Shown here: positions 23,390-32,601 of the stretch, piece after piece
Position numbering within the stretch: the first letter of the stretch is position 1
Layout of the letters: every line of letters begins with the position of its first letter
Source: Micromonospora zamorensis
GTDB taxonomy: Bacteria; Actinomycetota; Actinomycetes; Mycobacteriales; Micromonosporaceae
DNA: 64,000 bases
NCBI RefSeq assembly: GCF_900090275.1
Contig: NZ_LT607755.1
Span: forward strand, 1,674,001 to 1,738,000
Direction of reading: 5' to 3'
Made by a program: the position numbers and the translations under genes
Notes under the pieces: model-generated
Database searches by the model: none
What the model was told of the DNA's origin: nothing
Seen by the model: only the letters and a program-made list of their open reading frames with translations

Positions 23390-25912
23390 GTGTCCCACGA
23401 TGTCGTCCCTCCGGCGGAGGGCACGGTGCACCCGACAGGCGACGCTGACGGCTCGGTGACTGACCGGTCAGGCGATGCGCCGGCCCGGGTGACGGGCACC
23501 GGCAACGGCTCCGGCAGGGCTGCGGGCGAGACCACTGTCCGCCCGATCAGCGGCCCGCCGAGCGTCGAGGCCGCGCCCGGCGCCGACGGGGTTGTCGTGC
23601 CGTTCCCGACCGACGCGGGCATCGACCCGTCGCCGAGCGGTGGCTTCGGGCTGTCCAACGCGCCCACCGGCCGGCGCGTGCGGGCCCGGCTGGCCCGGTT
23701 CAACGCGCCCTGGCAGACCTCGCAGGTCAGCGAGGTGCTGGAGCCGCTGATCGCGAGCCATCGGGACAACCACCCCAAGGCCGACGCCCGGCTGCTGCAG
23801 CGCGCCTTCGACACGGCCGCGCGGTGGCACTCCGGGCAGTACCGCAAGTCCGGCGACCCGTACATCACCCACCCGCTCGCGGTGGCGACCATCCTCGGCA
23901 ACCTGGGGATGGACACCACCACGCTGGTCGCCGCCCTGCTGCACGACACCATCGAGGACACCGAATACACCCTCGACCAGATGCGCGCCGACTTCGGTGG
24001 CGAGGTCGCCCTCCTGGTCGATGGCGTCACGAAGCTCGACAAGGTCAAGCTGGGTGACGCGGCCAAGGCCGAGACGATCCGCAAGATGGTCGTGGCGATG
24101 GCCAAGGACCCCCGGGTGCTGGTGATCAAGCTGGCTGACCGGCTGCACAACATGCGCACCCTGACCTTCCTGCCCCGCCCCAAGCAGGAGCAGAAGGCCA
24201 AGGAGACGCTGGAGATCCTGGCGCCTCTCGCGCACCGGCTCGGTATGAACACGATCAAGTGGGAGCTGGAGGACCTGTCCTTCGGCACGTTGTTCCCGAA
24301 GCGCTACGAGGAGATCAACCGGCTGATCGGGGAGCACCAGCCGCAGCGCGAGACGCTGCTGCGGCAGGTCACCCAGAAGGTCGGCACCGACCTGAAGGCC
24401 GCCAAGATCAAGGCGGAGACCACCGGGCGGCCGAAGCACCTCTACTCGATCTACCAGAAGATGATCGTGCGGGGTCGGGACTTCAACGACATCTACGACC
24501 TGGTCGGGGTGCGGATCCTGGTCGACACGGTTCGGGACTGCTACGCGGCGCTGGGTGTCATCCACGCCAACTGGCAGCCGGTGCCGGGCCGCTTCAAGGA
24601 CTACATCGCGATGCCCAAGTTCAACATGTACCAGTCGTTGCACACGACTGTCATCGGGCCCACCGGCAAGCCGGTGGAGATGCAGATCCGCACGTACGCG
24701 ATGCACCGCACCGCGGAGTTCGGCATCGCCGCGCACTGGAAGTACAAGGAGCACAAGGGCACCCAGATCGTCGGCCCGCCCGCACACATCGACGAGATGA
24801 CCTGGTTGCGGCAGCTGCTCGACTGGCAGCGTGAGGCGGCCGACCCGAGCGAGTTCCTGGACGCGCTGCGCTTCGACCTGTCCAGCCAGGAGGTGTACGT
24901 CTTCACCCCGAAGGGTGACGTCATCCCGCTGCCGACCGGGTCGACGCCTGTGGACTTCGCGTACGCGGTGCACACCGAGGTCGGGCACAAGTGCATCGGG
25001 GCGCGGGTCAACGGCAAGCTGGTGCCGTTGGAGTCGACGCTGTCCAACGGCGACGTGATCGAGATCTTCACGTCGAAGTCCGAGACGGCCGGCCCCACGC
25101 AGGACTGGCTGGGCTTCGTCAAGAGCCCCCGCGCCCGGACGAAGATCCGGCAGTACTTCAACAAGGAACGGCGCGAGGAGGCGATCGAGGCCGGCAAGGA
25201 CGCGATCGTCAAGGCGATGCGCAAGCAGGGCATGCCGTTGCAGCGGATGCTCACCTCCGACGCGCTGATGTCGATCGCCCGGGACCTGCACCTCGCCGAC
25301 GTGGCCTCGCTCTACGCGGCGGTCGGCGACAGCCAGGTCTCCGCGCAGTCGGTGGTGCAGAAGCTGATGGCCGCGTACGGCGGCGAGGAGGGGGCGGCGG
25401 AGGACATCGCCGAGACCGCCGTCGCCACCCGGCCACCGCGCAGCCGGCAGAGCAGCAGCGACCCCGGTGTGGTGGTGCGGGGCGTCAGCGACGTCTGGAT
25501 CAAGCTGGCCCGCTGCTGCACCCCGGTCCCACCGGACTCGGTGTTCGGCTTCGTCACCCGCTCCGGCGGGGTGAGCGTGCACCGCGACGACTGCGCCAAC
25601 GCCGAGGACCTGCGGGCGCAGAGCGAGCGCGTGGTCGAGGTGAGTTGGAAGCTCACCTCCGCCTCGACGTTCCTGGTCGCGATCCAGGTCGAGGCACTGG
25701 ACCGGCACAAGCTGCTGGCCGACGTCACCCGGGTGCTCTCCGACGAGCGGGTCAACATCCTCTCCGCGACCGTCACCACGACCCGCGACCGGGTGGCGGT
25801 GAGCCGGTTCAGCTTCGAGATGGCCGACCCGAAGCACCTAGGCCACCTGCTGGCCACGGTCCGCAAGGTCGACGGCGTCTTCGACGCGTACCGGGTCACC
25901 TCCGGCGCCTGA
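23390..25912 (+). CDS. rel: Bifunctional (p)ppGpp synthetase/hydrolase Rel
   Basis: This 840-residue enzyme makes and degrades (p)ppGpp in the stringent response. After a long non-conserved N-terminal part (about 100 residues) comes the HD hydrolase domain with [10 protein letters not shown]. The synthetase domain ([24 protein letters not shown]), the TGS domain ([14 protein letters not shown]), the zinc-finger/CC motif CCTPVPPD and a C-terminal ACT domain follow. All domains are present, so both activities are expected. GTG 23390 has AGGAGG unusually close (3-base gap), and GTG 23378 is an alternative. It lies downstream of apt, with about 200 bases between them. Confidence 0.96.
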   Translation: MSHDVVPPAEGTVHPTGDADGSVTDRSGDAPARVTGTGNGSGRAAGETTVRPISGPPSVEAAPGADGVVVPFPTDAGIDPSPSGGFGLSNAPTGRRVRARLARFNAPWQTSQVSEVLEPLIASHRDNHPKADARLLQRAFDTAARWHSGQYRKSGDPYITHPLAVATILGNLGMDTTTLVAALLHDTIEDTEYTLDQMRADFGGEVALLVDGVTKLDKVKLGDAAKAETIRKMVVAMAKDPRVLVIKLADRLHNMRTLTFLPRPKQEQKAKETLEILAPLAHRLGMNTIKWELEDLSFGTLFPKRYEEINRLIGEHQPQRETLLRQVTQKVGTDLKAAKIKAETTGRPKHLYSIYQKMIVRGRDFNDIYDLVGVRILVDTVRDCYAALGVIHANWQPVPGRFKDYIAMPKFNMYQSLHTTVIGPTGKPVEMQIRTYAMHRTAEFGIAAHWKYKEHKGTQIVGPPAHIDEMTWLRQLLDWQREAADPSEFLDALRFDLSSQEVYVFTPKGDVIPLPTGSTPVDFAYAVHTEVGHKCIGARVNGKLVPLESTLSNGDVIEIFTSKSETAGPTQDWLGFVKSPRARTKIRQYFNKERREEAIEAGKDAIVKAMRKQGMPLQRMLTSDALMSIARDLHLADVASLYAAVGDSQVSAQSVVQKLMAAYGGEEGAAEDIAETAVATRPPRSRQSSSDPGVVVRGVSDVWIKLARCCTPVPPDSVFGFVTRSGGVSVHRDDCANAEDLRAQSERVVEVSWKLTSASTFLVAIQVEALDRHKLLADVTRVLSDERVNILSATVTTTRDRVAVSRFSFEMADPKHLGHLLATVRKVDGVFDAYRVTSGA

Positions 25913-25931
25913 CGCGTACCCCGGACACGAC

Positions 25932-25960
25932 AGCGCCCGCCGGCTCAGCCGGCGGGCGCT
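25932..25960. terminator. Bidirectional hairpin terminator between rel and cyclophilin gene
   Basis: Thirteen perfectly paired bases (25932-25944 with 25948-25960) enclose a TCA loop. It is placed between two convergent stops and would serve both strands. Confidence 0.8.
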
Positions 25961-25978
25961 TCGTCGTGCGCGCGGGGG

Positions 25979-26821
25979 TCAGCCCTGCGGGTTGCTCATG
26001 GTGAGGTCCTTGATGACGACCTCCTTCTTCGGGTGGCCACCGCCGGCCTGCTGGGCGAAAGCCCCGTCGTCGCCGGCCTTGGCCACGTCCTTGACGATGT
26101 CCAGGCCACCGGTGATGGTGCCCAGCACCGTGTACGCCGGGTCCAGTGGCGAGTCGCCGTAGACGATGAAGAACTGGCTGCCGGTGCTGCCCGGCTGGCC
26201 GGAGTTGGCCATCGCGATGACACCCTCCGGGTACGGCGGGCGCTTGTCGGTGGGCAGGTTCTCCTCGGGCAGGCGGTAGCTCGGACCACCCTGACCGTCG
26301 GTCTCCCGCCAGCCGTTGCCGGTGGCGCTGGGGTCACCGCACTGCAACACCTTGATGCCCTCGGTCACCAGGCGGTGGCACTTGGTGTTGTCGAAGAAGT
26401 TCTTCTCCGCCAGGTAGGTGAAGCTGCCCGCCGTGCACGGCACCAGCGACCGGTCGACCTTGGCCGTGATCGGGCCGAGGTTGGTGTCGATCGTCATGGT
26501 CTGCACGCCCTTGGCGTACTGCTCGTTGCTCGGCACCCCGACGTCCTTGATCTGCGGGGGCCGCTGCTCGGCCGGCAGCGCGTTGAACACGCACTCGGAC
26601 GCCCCGGCCGCGGGCGCGGCGGTGTCGTTCTTGTCGTCGTCGTCGCCGCCGAGGCTCATCGCCAGCCAGACGGTGCCGGCGACCACGAGCACCAACGCGG
26701 CAGCCGCGCTGACGATCGCCTGCGTCTGCCGGCGCTTGCGGGCCTTGGCCGACCGCTCGGCCATCTCCTTCTCGAGCCGGGCGCGTGCCGCCGCGCGCTG
26801 CCGCTCTCTGGTGGACGTCAC
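25979..26821 (-). CDS. Membrane-anchored cyclophilin-type peptidyl-prolyl isomerase, copy 1
   Basis: This is a 280-residue protein: a charged N-terminal coiled region rich in Arg/Lys/Glu, one membrane helix (about residues 38-58), then an extracytoplasmic cyclophilin domain. The catalytic signature is intact: FFDNTKCHRL keeps the catalytic Arg, and GSQFFIVYGD follows. It should assist folding of exported proteins. The GTG at 26821 has AGGAGG 8 bases upstream; a longer frame to 26950 would add a Pro-rich stretch without a ribosome site. It lies directly after a paralogous gene. Confidence 0.93.
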   Translation of the reverse strand: MTSTRERQRAAARARLEKEMAERSAKARKRRQTQAIVSAAAALVLVVAGTVWLAMSLGGDDDDKNDTAAPAAGASECVFNALPAEQRPPQIKDVGVPSNEQYAKGVQTMTIDTNLGPITAKVDRSLVPCTAGSFTYLAEKNFFDNTKCHRLVTEGIKVLQCGDPSATGNGWRETDGQGGPSYRLPEENLPTDKRPPYPEGVIAMANSGQPGSTGSQFFIVYGDSPLDPAYTVLGTITGGLDIVKDVAKAGDDGAFAQQAGGGHPKKEVVIKDLTMSNPQG

Positions 26822-26882
26822 GCCTGGATCCTCCTGGGCTGTCTGCTGCTGAGTGCCGCTTGGGGTGGGTGGTGGCGCCCGG

Positions 26883-27761
26883 TCAGCCGGCGCTCGGGCT
26901 GCTGGCCGGGGCGCCGGAGGCCGGGGGTGCGGCGCCGGTGACCGGCTCACCGACCGTGAGGCTCTGGATCGTCACGTCGGTGCTGGGCTTGACCTTGGCC
27001 CCGGTCCCATTGTCCACGGTCGGGAGGGCGCCGATCTTCTCCACCACGTCCAGCCCGCCGGTCACCCGGCCGATCACCGGGTACTTCGGGTCGGCGGTGG
27101 TGAAGTCCTTGAAGAAGATCAGGAACTGGCTGCCGTTGCTGCCCGGCGGGTTGGAGACCATCGCCACGGTGCCCTTCGGGTACGTCGGCGGCTGGCCGGG
27201 GGCCGGGCTGGCCGACGGGGACGCCGACGGCACGGTCGGCACCTCCTCGTCGTAGAACGAGTAGGTGGGCCCACCGAGGCCGGTGCCACTGGGATCGCCG
27301 CAGTGCAGCGCGCCCTCGGTGGTGATCTCGTGGCACTTGGTGTTGTCGTAGAACGACCGGCTCGCCAGGTGGGCGATGCTCGCCGCCGCGCACGGGGAGT
27401 TGGTCAGGCTCAGCTCCGCGGTGATCGGCGCGCCCTGGTTGGTCGTCACCGTCATCGCCCGGGTGCCGTCGGTGGGCAGATCCTTGGTCGCCGGCGTGCC
27501 GACGTCCTTCAGGTTGGTGTTGGCCGTGGCGTCCTGCGGCGTCCAGAGGCAGGTCTCCTCCGCGGCGGTGTTCTGCTTCGAGTCGGAGTCGAACGCCCCG
27601 AGCGCCCAGGCCGAGCCGGCCACCACCAACACGAGGATCAGGGCGGCACCGACACCGGCCTGGATCTGCCGACGGCGCCGCGTCGCGGCAGCCCGGCGAG
27701 CCAACTGCCGGTCGAGCTTTTCCCGCGCCAGTTTGCGCTGCCGGTCCCTGCTGGAAGCCAC
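26883..27761 (-). CDS. Membrane-anchored cyclophilin-like protein, copy 2 (catalytic Arg missing)
   Basis: This 292-residue paralog of the downstream gene has the same layout: an Arg/Lys-rich N-terminus, one membrane helix (about 35-55) and a cyclophilin domain. The position of the catalytic arginine is changed: SFYDNTKCHEI has Glu where active cyclophilins have Arg. The GSQFLIFF strand is kept. An Ala/Pro/Ser insert (VPSASPSASPAPG) lies in the domain and another at the C-terminus. It may act as a binding chaperone, not an isomerase. The GTG at 27761 has GGGGAG upstream. About 60 bases separate the two genes, which suggests one transcript. Confidence 0.88.
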   Translation of the reverse strand: MASSRDRQRKLAREKLDRQLARRAAATRRRRQIQAGVGAALILVLVVAGSAWALGAFDSDSKQNTAAEETCLWTPQDATANTNLKDVGTPATKDLPTDGTRAMTVTTNQGAPITAELSLTNSPCAAASIAHLASRSFYDNTKCHEITTEGALHCGDPSGTGLGGPTYSFYDEEVPTVPSASPSASPAPGQPPTYPKGTVAMVSNPPGSNGSQFLIFFKDFTTADPKYPVIGRVTGGLDVVEKIGALPTVDNGTGAKVKPSTDVTIQSLTVGEPVTGAAPPASGAPASSPSAG

Positions 27762-28031
27762 CCGTGCTCCCCTTTCCTCTACCTGGTCGTCGCCGGCGAC
27801 CGGGCGTCCCGGCCCGTCCGGGCGTCACGTGTGTCGCGCCACACGCCCGCCAGAGTGTACGGCTAGCGACTGGGAATGTGGTGTACGAGGTTCCACCCCA
27901 TCCCGAGCAGCGCTTATCGGGCGTTGTCACTGTGCCGTACGGGGCGCGAGGGGCGGACGCGGCAAAGTCGCTCGGCACGCCCGTTAGGCTGCTGGCAGGA
28001 CGACAGCTGCTCGACGGAAAGGACAGCGCCT

Positions 28032-28748
28032 GTGCTCGTGGCCGGCTTTCCCGCGGACGCCTTCGGCACCAACTGCTACGTGGTTGCCACCGCGCCGGGG
28101 GAGCAGTGCGTGGTGGTCGACCCCGGGATCGGGGTGCTCGACCAGCTCGACGCGCTGCTCGCCGAGCACCGCCTGCATCCGGCCGCCGTGCTGCTCACTC
28201 ACGGCCACCTCGACCACACCTTCTCGGTCGCGCCGGTCTGTGGTGCGCGCGGCGTCACCGCCTACGTGCACCCGGGCGACCGGGAGATGCTGGCCGACCC
28301 GTCCAAGGGCCTCTCGGCCGACCTGACGTCGCTCTTCGGCGGTCGGTTGAGCTACACCGAGCCGGAGGACGTGGCGGAGCTGACCGACGGCGCCACCCTC
28401 ACGCTCGCCGGCCTGGAGATCGCCGTCGACCACGCCCCGGGCCATACCGGCGGGTCGGTGCTGTTCCGGCTGCCCGGCGCGGGGTCGGACTGGGAGGCCG
28501 ACGAGCTGTGCCTCTCCGGTGACGTCCTCTTCGCCGGGTCGATCGGCCGCACCGACCTGCCGGGCGGGAGCATGCCGGCCATGCTCACCAGCCTGCGCGA
28601 CAAGATCCTTCCGCTGGCCGACGACACCGTCGTGCTGCCTGGCCACGGCCCCGCCACCACCATCGGCCGCGAGCGCGCCAGCAACCCGTACCTCATCGAG
28701 GTGGCGCAGGTCGGCGGCGGCCGACCGGCGCCCACCCGGGGCCTCTAG
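28032..28748 (+). CDS. Metallo-beta-lactamase-fold hydrolase (glyoxalase II-like)
   Basis: This 238-residue cytosolic hydrolase has the metal motif THGHLDH (His57, His59, Asp61, His62). Later ligands are His in DHAPGHTGGSV, Asp in LSGDVLFAGSIGRTD and His in LPGHGPATTIG. This set matches small glyoxalase II-like thioester hydrolases. GTG at 28032 has GGAAAGGA upstream. The location before hisS is common in actinobacteria. The exact substrate cannot be told. Confidence 0.88.
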   Translation: MLVAGFPADAFGTNCYVVATAPGEQCVVVDPGIGVLDQLDALLAEHRLHPAAVLLTHGHLDHTFSVAPVCGARGVTAYVHPGDREMLADPSKGLSADLTSLFGGRLSYTEPEDVAELTDGATLTLAGLEIAVDHAPGHTGGSVLFRLPGAGSDWEADELCLSGDVLFAGSIGRTDLPGGSMPAMLTSLRDKILPLADDTVVLPGHGPATTIGRERASNPYLIEVAQVGGGRPAPTRGL

Positions 28749-28819
28749 ACCTTCTCCGCGCCGCGCGCGGACCCACGACACCACCGCGCCGCGGGCGCGG
28801 CACCGCAAGGAGTACGCCG

Positions 28820-30148
28820 ATGAGCAAGCCCACGCCCATCTCCGGTTTCCCGGAGTGGACCCCCGGTCAGCGGATGATCGAGCAGTTCGTGCTCGACCGG
28901 ATCCGGGCCACCTTCGAGCTGTACGGCTTCGCGCCGCTGGAGACCCGCGCGGTGGAGCCGCTGGACCAGCTGCTGCGCAAGGGCGAGACCTCGAAGGAGG
29001 TCTACGTGATCCGGCGGCTGCACGCCGACGCGGAGGGTTCCGGTGGTGACGACCAGCTCGGCCTGCACTTCGACCTGACCGTGCCGTTCGCCCGGTACGT
29101 GCTGGAGAACGCCGGCAAGCTGGCGTTCCCGTTCCGCCGCTACCAGATCCAGAAGGTGTGGCGCGGTGAGCGGCCGCAGGAGGGCCGTTACCGGGAGTTC
29201 GTGCAGGCCGACATCGACATCGTCGACCGGGACACCCTGGCCCCGCACCACGAGGCGGAGATGCCCCTCGTCATCGGCGACGCGCTGCGCTCGTTGCCGA
29301 TCCCGCCGGTGACGATCCAGGTCAACAACCGCAAGATCTGCGAGGGCTTCTACCGGGGCATCGGGCTGACCGACCCGGAGGCGGCGCTGCGCGCGGTGGA
29401 CAAGCTCGACAAGATCGGCCCGGCGAAGGTGGCCGACCTGCTGGCCCAGACCGCCGGGGCGAGCGAGGCGCAGGCCAAGGCGTGCCTGGCGCTGGCCGAG
29501 ATCTCCGCCCCGGACGCCTCGTTCGCCGACGCCGTCCGCGCGCTGGGGGTGAGCGACCCGCTGCTCGACGAGGGCATCGACGAGCTGGTCCGGGTGGTGG
29601 AGACCGCCGCCGAGCACTCTCCCGGCCTCTGCGTGGCGGACCTGCGCATCGCCCGTGGCCTGGATTACTACACCGGCACCGTCTACGAGACGCAGCTGCG
29701 CGGCTACGAGCGGTTCGGCTCGATCTGCTCCGGCGGCCGGTACGACAACCTGGCCACCGCCGGCGCCGTCTCGTACCCCGGGGTGGGAATCTCGATCGGG
29801 GTGACCCGGCTGCTCGGGTTGCTCTTCGGCGCGGGGGAGCTGTCGGTGTCCCGGGAGGTGCCGACCGCCGTGCTCGTCGCGGTGACCAGCGAGGAGCAGC
29901 GGACGGCCAGCAACCGGGTGGCCGAGGCGCTGCGGCGGCGCGCGGTGCCGACCGAGGTGTCGCCGAGCGCGGCGAAGTTCGGCAAGCAGATCCGCTACGC
30001 CGAGCGGCGCGGCATCCCGTACGTCTGGTTCCCCGGTGTCGACGGAGCGCCGGACGAGGTGAAGGACATCCGCTCGGGTGAGCAGCTCACGGCCGGTGCG
30101 CAGGAGTGGATGCCCCCTCTGGAGGACCTCAAGCCGACTGTTGGGTGA
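28820..30148 (+). CDS. hisS: Histidyl-tRNA synthetase
   Basis: This 442-residue class II synthetase charges tRNA-His. The class II motifs are present: motif 2 YRYQIQKVWRGERPQEGRYREF (slightly broken) and the histidine-specific ARGLDYYTGTVYE. Motif 3 is VGISIGVTRLLGLL. The C-terminal anticodon-binding domain follows (about 340-435). ATG 28820 has AAGGAG upstream. It probably shares a transcript with the hydrolase in front of it. Confidence 0.97.
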   Translation: MSKPTPISGFPEWTPGQRMIEQFVLDRIRATFELYGFAPLETRAVEPLDQLLRKGETSKEVYVIRRLHADAEGSGGDDQLGLHFDLTVPFARYVLENAGKLAFPFRRYQIQKVWRGERPQEGRYREFVQADIDIVDRDTLAPHHEAEMPLVIGDALRSLPIPPVTIQVNNRKICEGFYRGIGLTDPEAALRAVDKLDKIGPAKVADLLAQTAGASEAQAKACLALAEISAPDASFADAVRALGVSDPLLDEGIDELVRVVETAAEHSPGLCVADLRIARGLDYYTGTVYETQLRGYERFGSICSGGRYDNLATAGAVSYPGVGISIGVTRLLGLLFGAGELSVSREVPTAVLVAVTSEEQRTASNRVAEALRRRAVPTEVSPSAAKFGKQIRYAERRGIPYVWFPGVDGAPDEVKDIRSGEQLTAGAQEWMPPLEDLKPTVG

Positions 30149-30180
30149 GTCTCTCCACTGGCGCTGACGGCCGCGGGGAC

Positions 30181-30209
30181 CTACGGTAGCGTAAGTTACG
30201 CCACCGTAG
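30181..30209. promoter_or_regulatory. 29-bp palindromic operator before the desaturase gene
   Basis: CTACGGT.GCGTAA.TTACGC.ACCGTAG is symmetrical except at three positions. It ends at the ribosome site GGGAG and is 11 bases from the GTG start, so a bound repressor would block initiation. A TetR-type fatty-acid regulator is the likely binder, by analogy with other desaturase promoters. No such regulator gene is adjacent. Confidence 0.7.
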
Positions 30210-30219
30210 GGAGTTTCTT

Positions 30220-31161
30220 GTGACCGTCAGCACCACACTCAGTCAGACCGCTCTCCTCGTCGAGTTGGAGCCGGTGGTCGCACGCAACCTCGACCGCCAC
30301 CTCACGCTCGCCAAGGAGTGGTTCCCGCACGAGTACGTGCCGTGGAGCGAAGGGCGGACCTTCGACGGGCCGCTCGGCGGCGAGGCGTGGTCGCCGACCG
30401 ACTCGACCATCCCGGACGTGGCTCGCACCGCGCTGATCGTGAACCTGCTGACCGAGGACAACCTGCCCTCGTACCACCACGAGATCGCCACCCTGTTCGG
30501 CCGCGACGGCGCGTGGGGCACCTGGGTGCACCGGTGGACCGCCGAGGAGGGCCGGCACGGCGTCGCGATCCGCGACTACCTGACCGTCACCCGGGCCGTG
30601 GACCCGGTGGCGTTGGAGCGGGCCCGGATGACGCACATGTCCGAGGGCTACACCAACGCCCACGGCGACGAGGTGCTGCACTCGCTGGCGTACGTCTCGT
30701 TCCAGGAGTTGGCCACCCGGATCTCGCACCGCAACACCGGCAAGGCCACCGGCGACCCCGCCTGTGAGGCGCTGCTGGCCCGGGTGGCGGCCGACGAGAA
30801 CCTGCACATGGTCTTCTACCGCAACCTGCTCGCCGCCGCGTTCGAGCTGGCCCCGAGTCAGGCCATGCGGGCCGTCGCCGACGTGGTGGCCGACTTCCAG
30901 ATGCCGGGCAGCGGCATCGACGGTTTCGCCCGCAAGTCGGTGGCGATCGCCCTGGCCGGCATCTACGACCTGCGCCAGCACCGCGACGATGTGCTGCAGC
31001 CGGTGCTGCGCCAGTGGGACGTCTTCAACGTGACCGGCCTCAACGCCGACGGCGAAGCCGCCCGCGAGCAGCTCGCCGGCCAGCTGGACAACCTGGAGCG
31101 CGCCGCGAGCCGCTTCGAGGAAAAGCGCGACGCCCGAGCCGCCCGCCTGGCCCTCCGCTAA
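30220..31161 (+). CDS. Acyl-ACP desaturase (di-iron, FA_desaturase_2)
   Basis: This 313-residue soluble ferritin-like enzyme introduces a double bond into acyl-ACP or acyl-CoA. The iron ligands are visible as Glu79 (TEDNLPSYHHE), Glu110 and His113 (AEEGRHG), Glu163 (SFQELATRISH), and Glu193 and His196 (ADENLHM). The length and helical pattern are those of the actinobacterial DesA group. It is monocistronic under a strong palindromic operator and needs an electron donor encoded elsewhere. The region after its stop is a long structured element. Confidence 0.92.
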   Translation: MTVSTTLSQTALLVELEPVVARNLDRHLTLAKEWFPHEYVPWSEGRTFDGPLGGEAWSPTDSTIPDVARTALIVNLLTEDNLPSYHHEIATLFGRDGAWGTWVHRWTAEEGRHGVAIRDYLTVTRAVDPVALERARMTHMSEGYTNAHGDEVLHSLAYVSFQELATRISHRNTGKATGDPACEALLARVAADENLHMVFYRNLLAAAFELAPSQAMRAVADVVADFQMPGSGIDGFARKSVAIALAGIYDLRQHRDDVLQPVLRQWDVFNVTGLNADGEAAREQLAGQLDNLERAASRFEEKRDARAARLALR

Positions 31162-31162
31162 A

Positions 31163-31195
31163 CCCCCACCCCCCCGCCCCCACCCCCACCCCACC
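31163..31195. other. C-rich tract with short spacers (quadruplex-capable on the minus strand)
   Basis: Runs of 5, 7, 5, 5 and 4 cytosines are separated by single A or G bases. The complementary strand has the matching guanine runs with one-base loops, a strong quadruplex pattern. It starts two bases after the desaturase stop. Part of it (CCCCACC, 31189-31195) can also pair with GGTGGGG at 31267-31273 beyond the hairpin. Confidence 0.6.
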
Positions 31196-31197
31196 GG

Positions 31198-31257
31198 GTT
31201 GATCAAGAGCTTTCGGTCACCGTGAGCCCGTTTCCTGACCGAAATCTCTTGATCAAC
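31198..31257. terminator. Long hairpin with TTGATCAAGAG ends
   Basis: The 21-base arms (31199-31219 with 31236-31256) have a single mismatch, plus one outer G-C pair. It lies between the convergent desaturase and thioesterase genes and would terminate both. It shares its outer stem with the hairpin at 37203-37256. Confidence 0.8.
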
Positions 31258-31273
31258 TCAAGGGGAGGTGGGG

Positions 31274-31780
31274 TTAGGGGAGGGGGAGGATCAGGCAGGT
31301 GCTGGTGGCGTGGGCTATCAGGCGGGCGTCCGCGTCGGTGATGCGGGCCTCTGCCAGGGCCGTACGCCGGCCACGTTGCAGCACAGTGCCCTCGCAGCGC
31401 AGCGTGCCGCTGTCGACAGTGACTGGGCGGAGGAACTTCACGTTCAGGTCCAGCGAGGTGTAGCCGACGCCAGCGGGCAGGGTGGTGTGCACGGCGCACC
31501 CGGCGGCGGTGTCCAGCAGCGTCGAGAGAACGCCACCGTGGACGGTGCCGAGCGGGTTGTAGTGGAACTCCTGCGGGGTCAACTCGACGCTGACCCGGCC
31601 CTCGTCGGCCTCCATCCGGCTCATGTCGAGTAGGTGCATCACCGGCGGCGCGGCCAGCTCGCCGGCGATCATCGCCCGCAGCATGTCGATGCCGCTGCGT
31701 CGGCCGATCTGGGCGGCGTTGGCCGCCGGGTCCGCCCAGCTGAAGGTCCGGCTGCGCGCCGGTTCCTGCGTCTGCGTCAT
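31274..31780 (-). CDS. PaaI-family hotdog-fold thioesterase
   Basis: This 168-residue protein has a single hotdog domain. The core motif HYNPLGTVHGGVLSTLLDTAAGCAV includes the HGG and the Asp that line the active site. TSLDLNVKFLRPV is the second family strand. It probably hydrolyses an acyl-CoA thioester. The ATG at 31780 is chosen because it gives the family length; an upstream start at 31816 would overlap the promoter region. It is divergent from an HxlR regulator 55 bases away. Confidence 0.88.
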   Translation of the reverse strand: MTQTQEPARSRTFSWADPAANAAQIGRRSGIDMLRAMIAGELAAPPVMHLLDMSRMEADEGRVSVELTPQEFHYNPLGTVHGGVLSTLLDTAAGCAVHTTLPAGVGYTSLDLNVKFLRPVTVDSGTLRCEGTVLQRGRRTALAEARITDADARLIAHATSTCLILPLP

Positions 31781-31835
31781 GGACGCAGCCTGGCAGCAGG
31801 TTGCTGAGTCTGTCAATGAGACCTAGCCTGGTCGG

Positions 31836-32312
31836 ATGCGACCCGCGGCACTGGACTGGTCGGTGGACAACTGCACCATCGCCCGCGCGATGGAGATCCT
31901 CGGTGAGCGGTGGACCCTGGTGGTGCTCCGCGAGGTGTTCACCGGCGTACGCCGGTTCGACGACATGCGGGTGCGCACCGGCATCCCGCGTCAGGTGCTG
32001 ACCAACCGGCTGGCCACTCTGGTCGAACAGGGCGTGCTGAGCCGTGAGCCGTACCGGGAGCCGGGCAGCCGGTTGCGCCACGAGTACCGGCTGACGGAGA
32101 AGGGCCTGGACCTGTGGCCGGTGCTGGTCGCCGTGCTCGGCTGGGGCGACCGGTACCTCGCTGGCCCGGAGGGTCCGCCGCTCAGCGTCGCTCACCGCGA
32201 CTGTGGCGCTCCGGTTCGTGTGGACCTGCGCTGCGCCGAGGGGCACGACGTGGACCAGCCGCGCGATGTGGTGCCGCGCCCAGGCCCCGGCGCCCGCCGC
32301 CGTACGCCCTGA
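31836..32312 (+). CDS. HxlR-family transcriptional regulator
   Basis: This is a 158-residue winged-helix protein. The HxlR core is clear: CTIARAMEILGERWTLVVLREV, then RFDDMRVRTGIPRQVLTNRLATL and RHEYRLTEKGLDLWPVL. A C-terminal extension has cysteine pairs (HRDCGAPV and DLRCAEGHD) that resemble a zinc ribbon, a feature of some larger HxlR proteins. The divergent thioesterase gene is the likely target. Confidence 0.9.
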   Translation: MRPAALDWSVDNCTIARAMEILGERWTLVVLREVFTGVRRFDDMRVRTGIPRQVLTNRLATLVEQGVLSREPYREPGSRLRHEYRLTEKGLDLWPVLVAVLGWGDRYLAGPEGPPLSVAHRDCGAPVRVDLRCAEGHDVDQPRDVVPRPGPGARRRTP

Positions 32313-32474
32313 CACGCGGCGCCCCCACCCACCCGGCATCCGGTGTCGGGGAAGGTATCGACGATCGTGCGCGCGAGAAACCATGCGGGTGTGACGGTGG
32401 TTGTTCACCAGCGTGTCAGGGGTGTTGCGGCATTGCGGCCTGCCAAGATCGGCAAATCCGGGCGAAACCAAGCC

Positions 32475-32504
32475 TTGTCAATGATCTTAAGTATGTGAAT
32501 ACTT
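32475..32504 (+). promoter_or_regulatory. Probable promoter with palindrome before the secreted protease
   Basis: TTGTCA (32475-32480) could be a -35 box. Seventeen bases later AATACT (32498-32503) could be a -10 box. The -10 lies inside the palindrome AAGTAT-GTGA-ATACTT (32489-32504), a possible operator. The region is markedly AT-rich and is the only such stretch in the 289-base gap, which otherwise holds nothing I recognise. Confidence 0.5.
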
Positions 32505-32601
32505 CAGTTCACTCGACCGGTTTTCGCAGATCGGCCGGGTTGCCCTCGGGTCAGCCGTTCCCCCCGGCGTGACCCGTCCCCCCGCCCAGGAGGTTTGTTA
32601 C

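Noticed and set aside
23468..25837. Open frame of 789 codons on the minus strand over rel
   Set aside because: It is a shadow of the conserved Rel domains.
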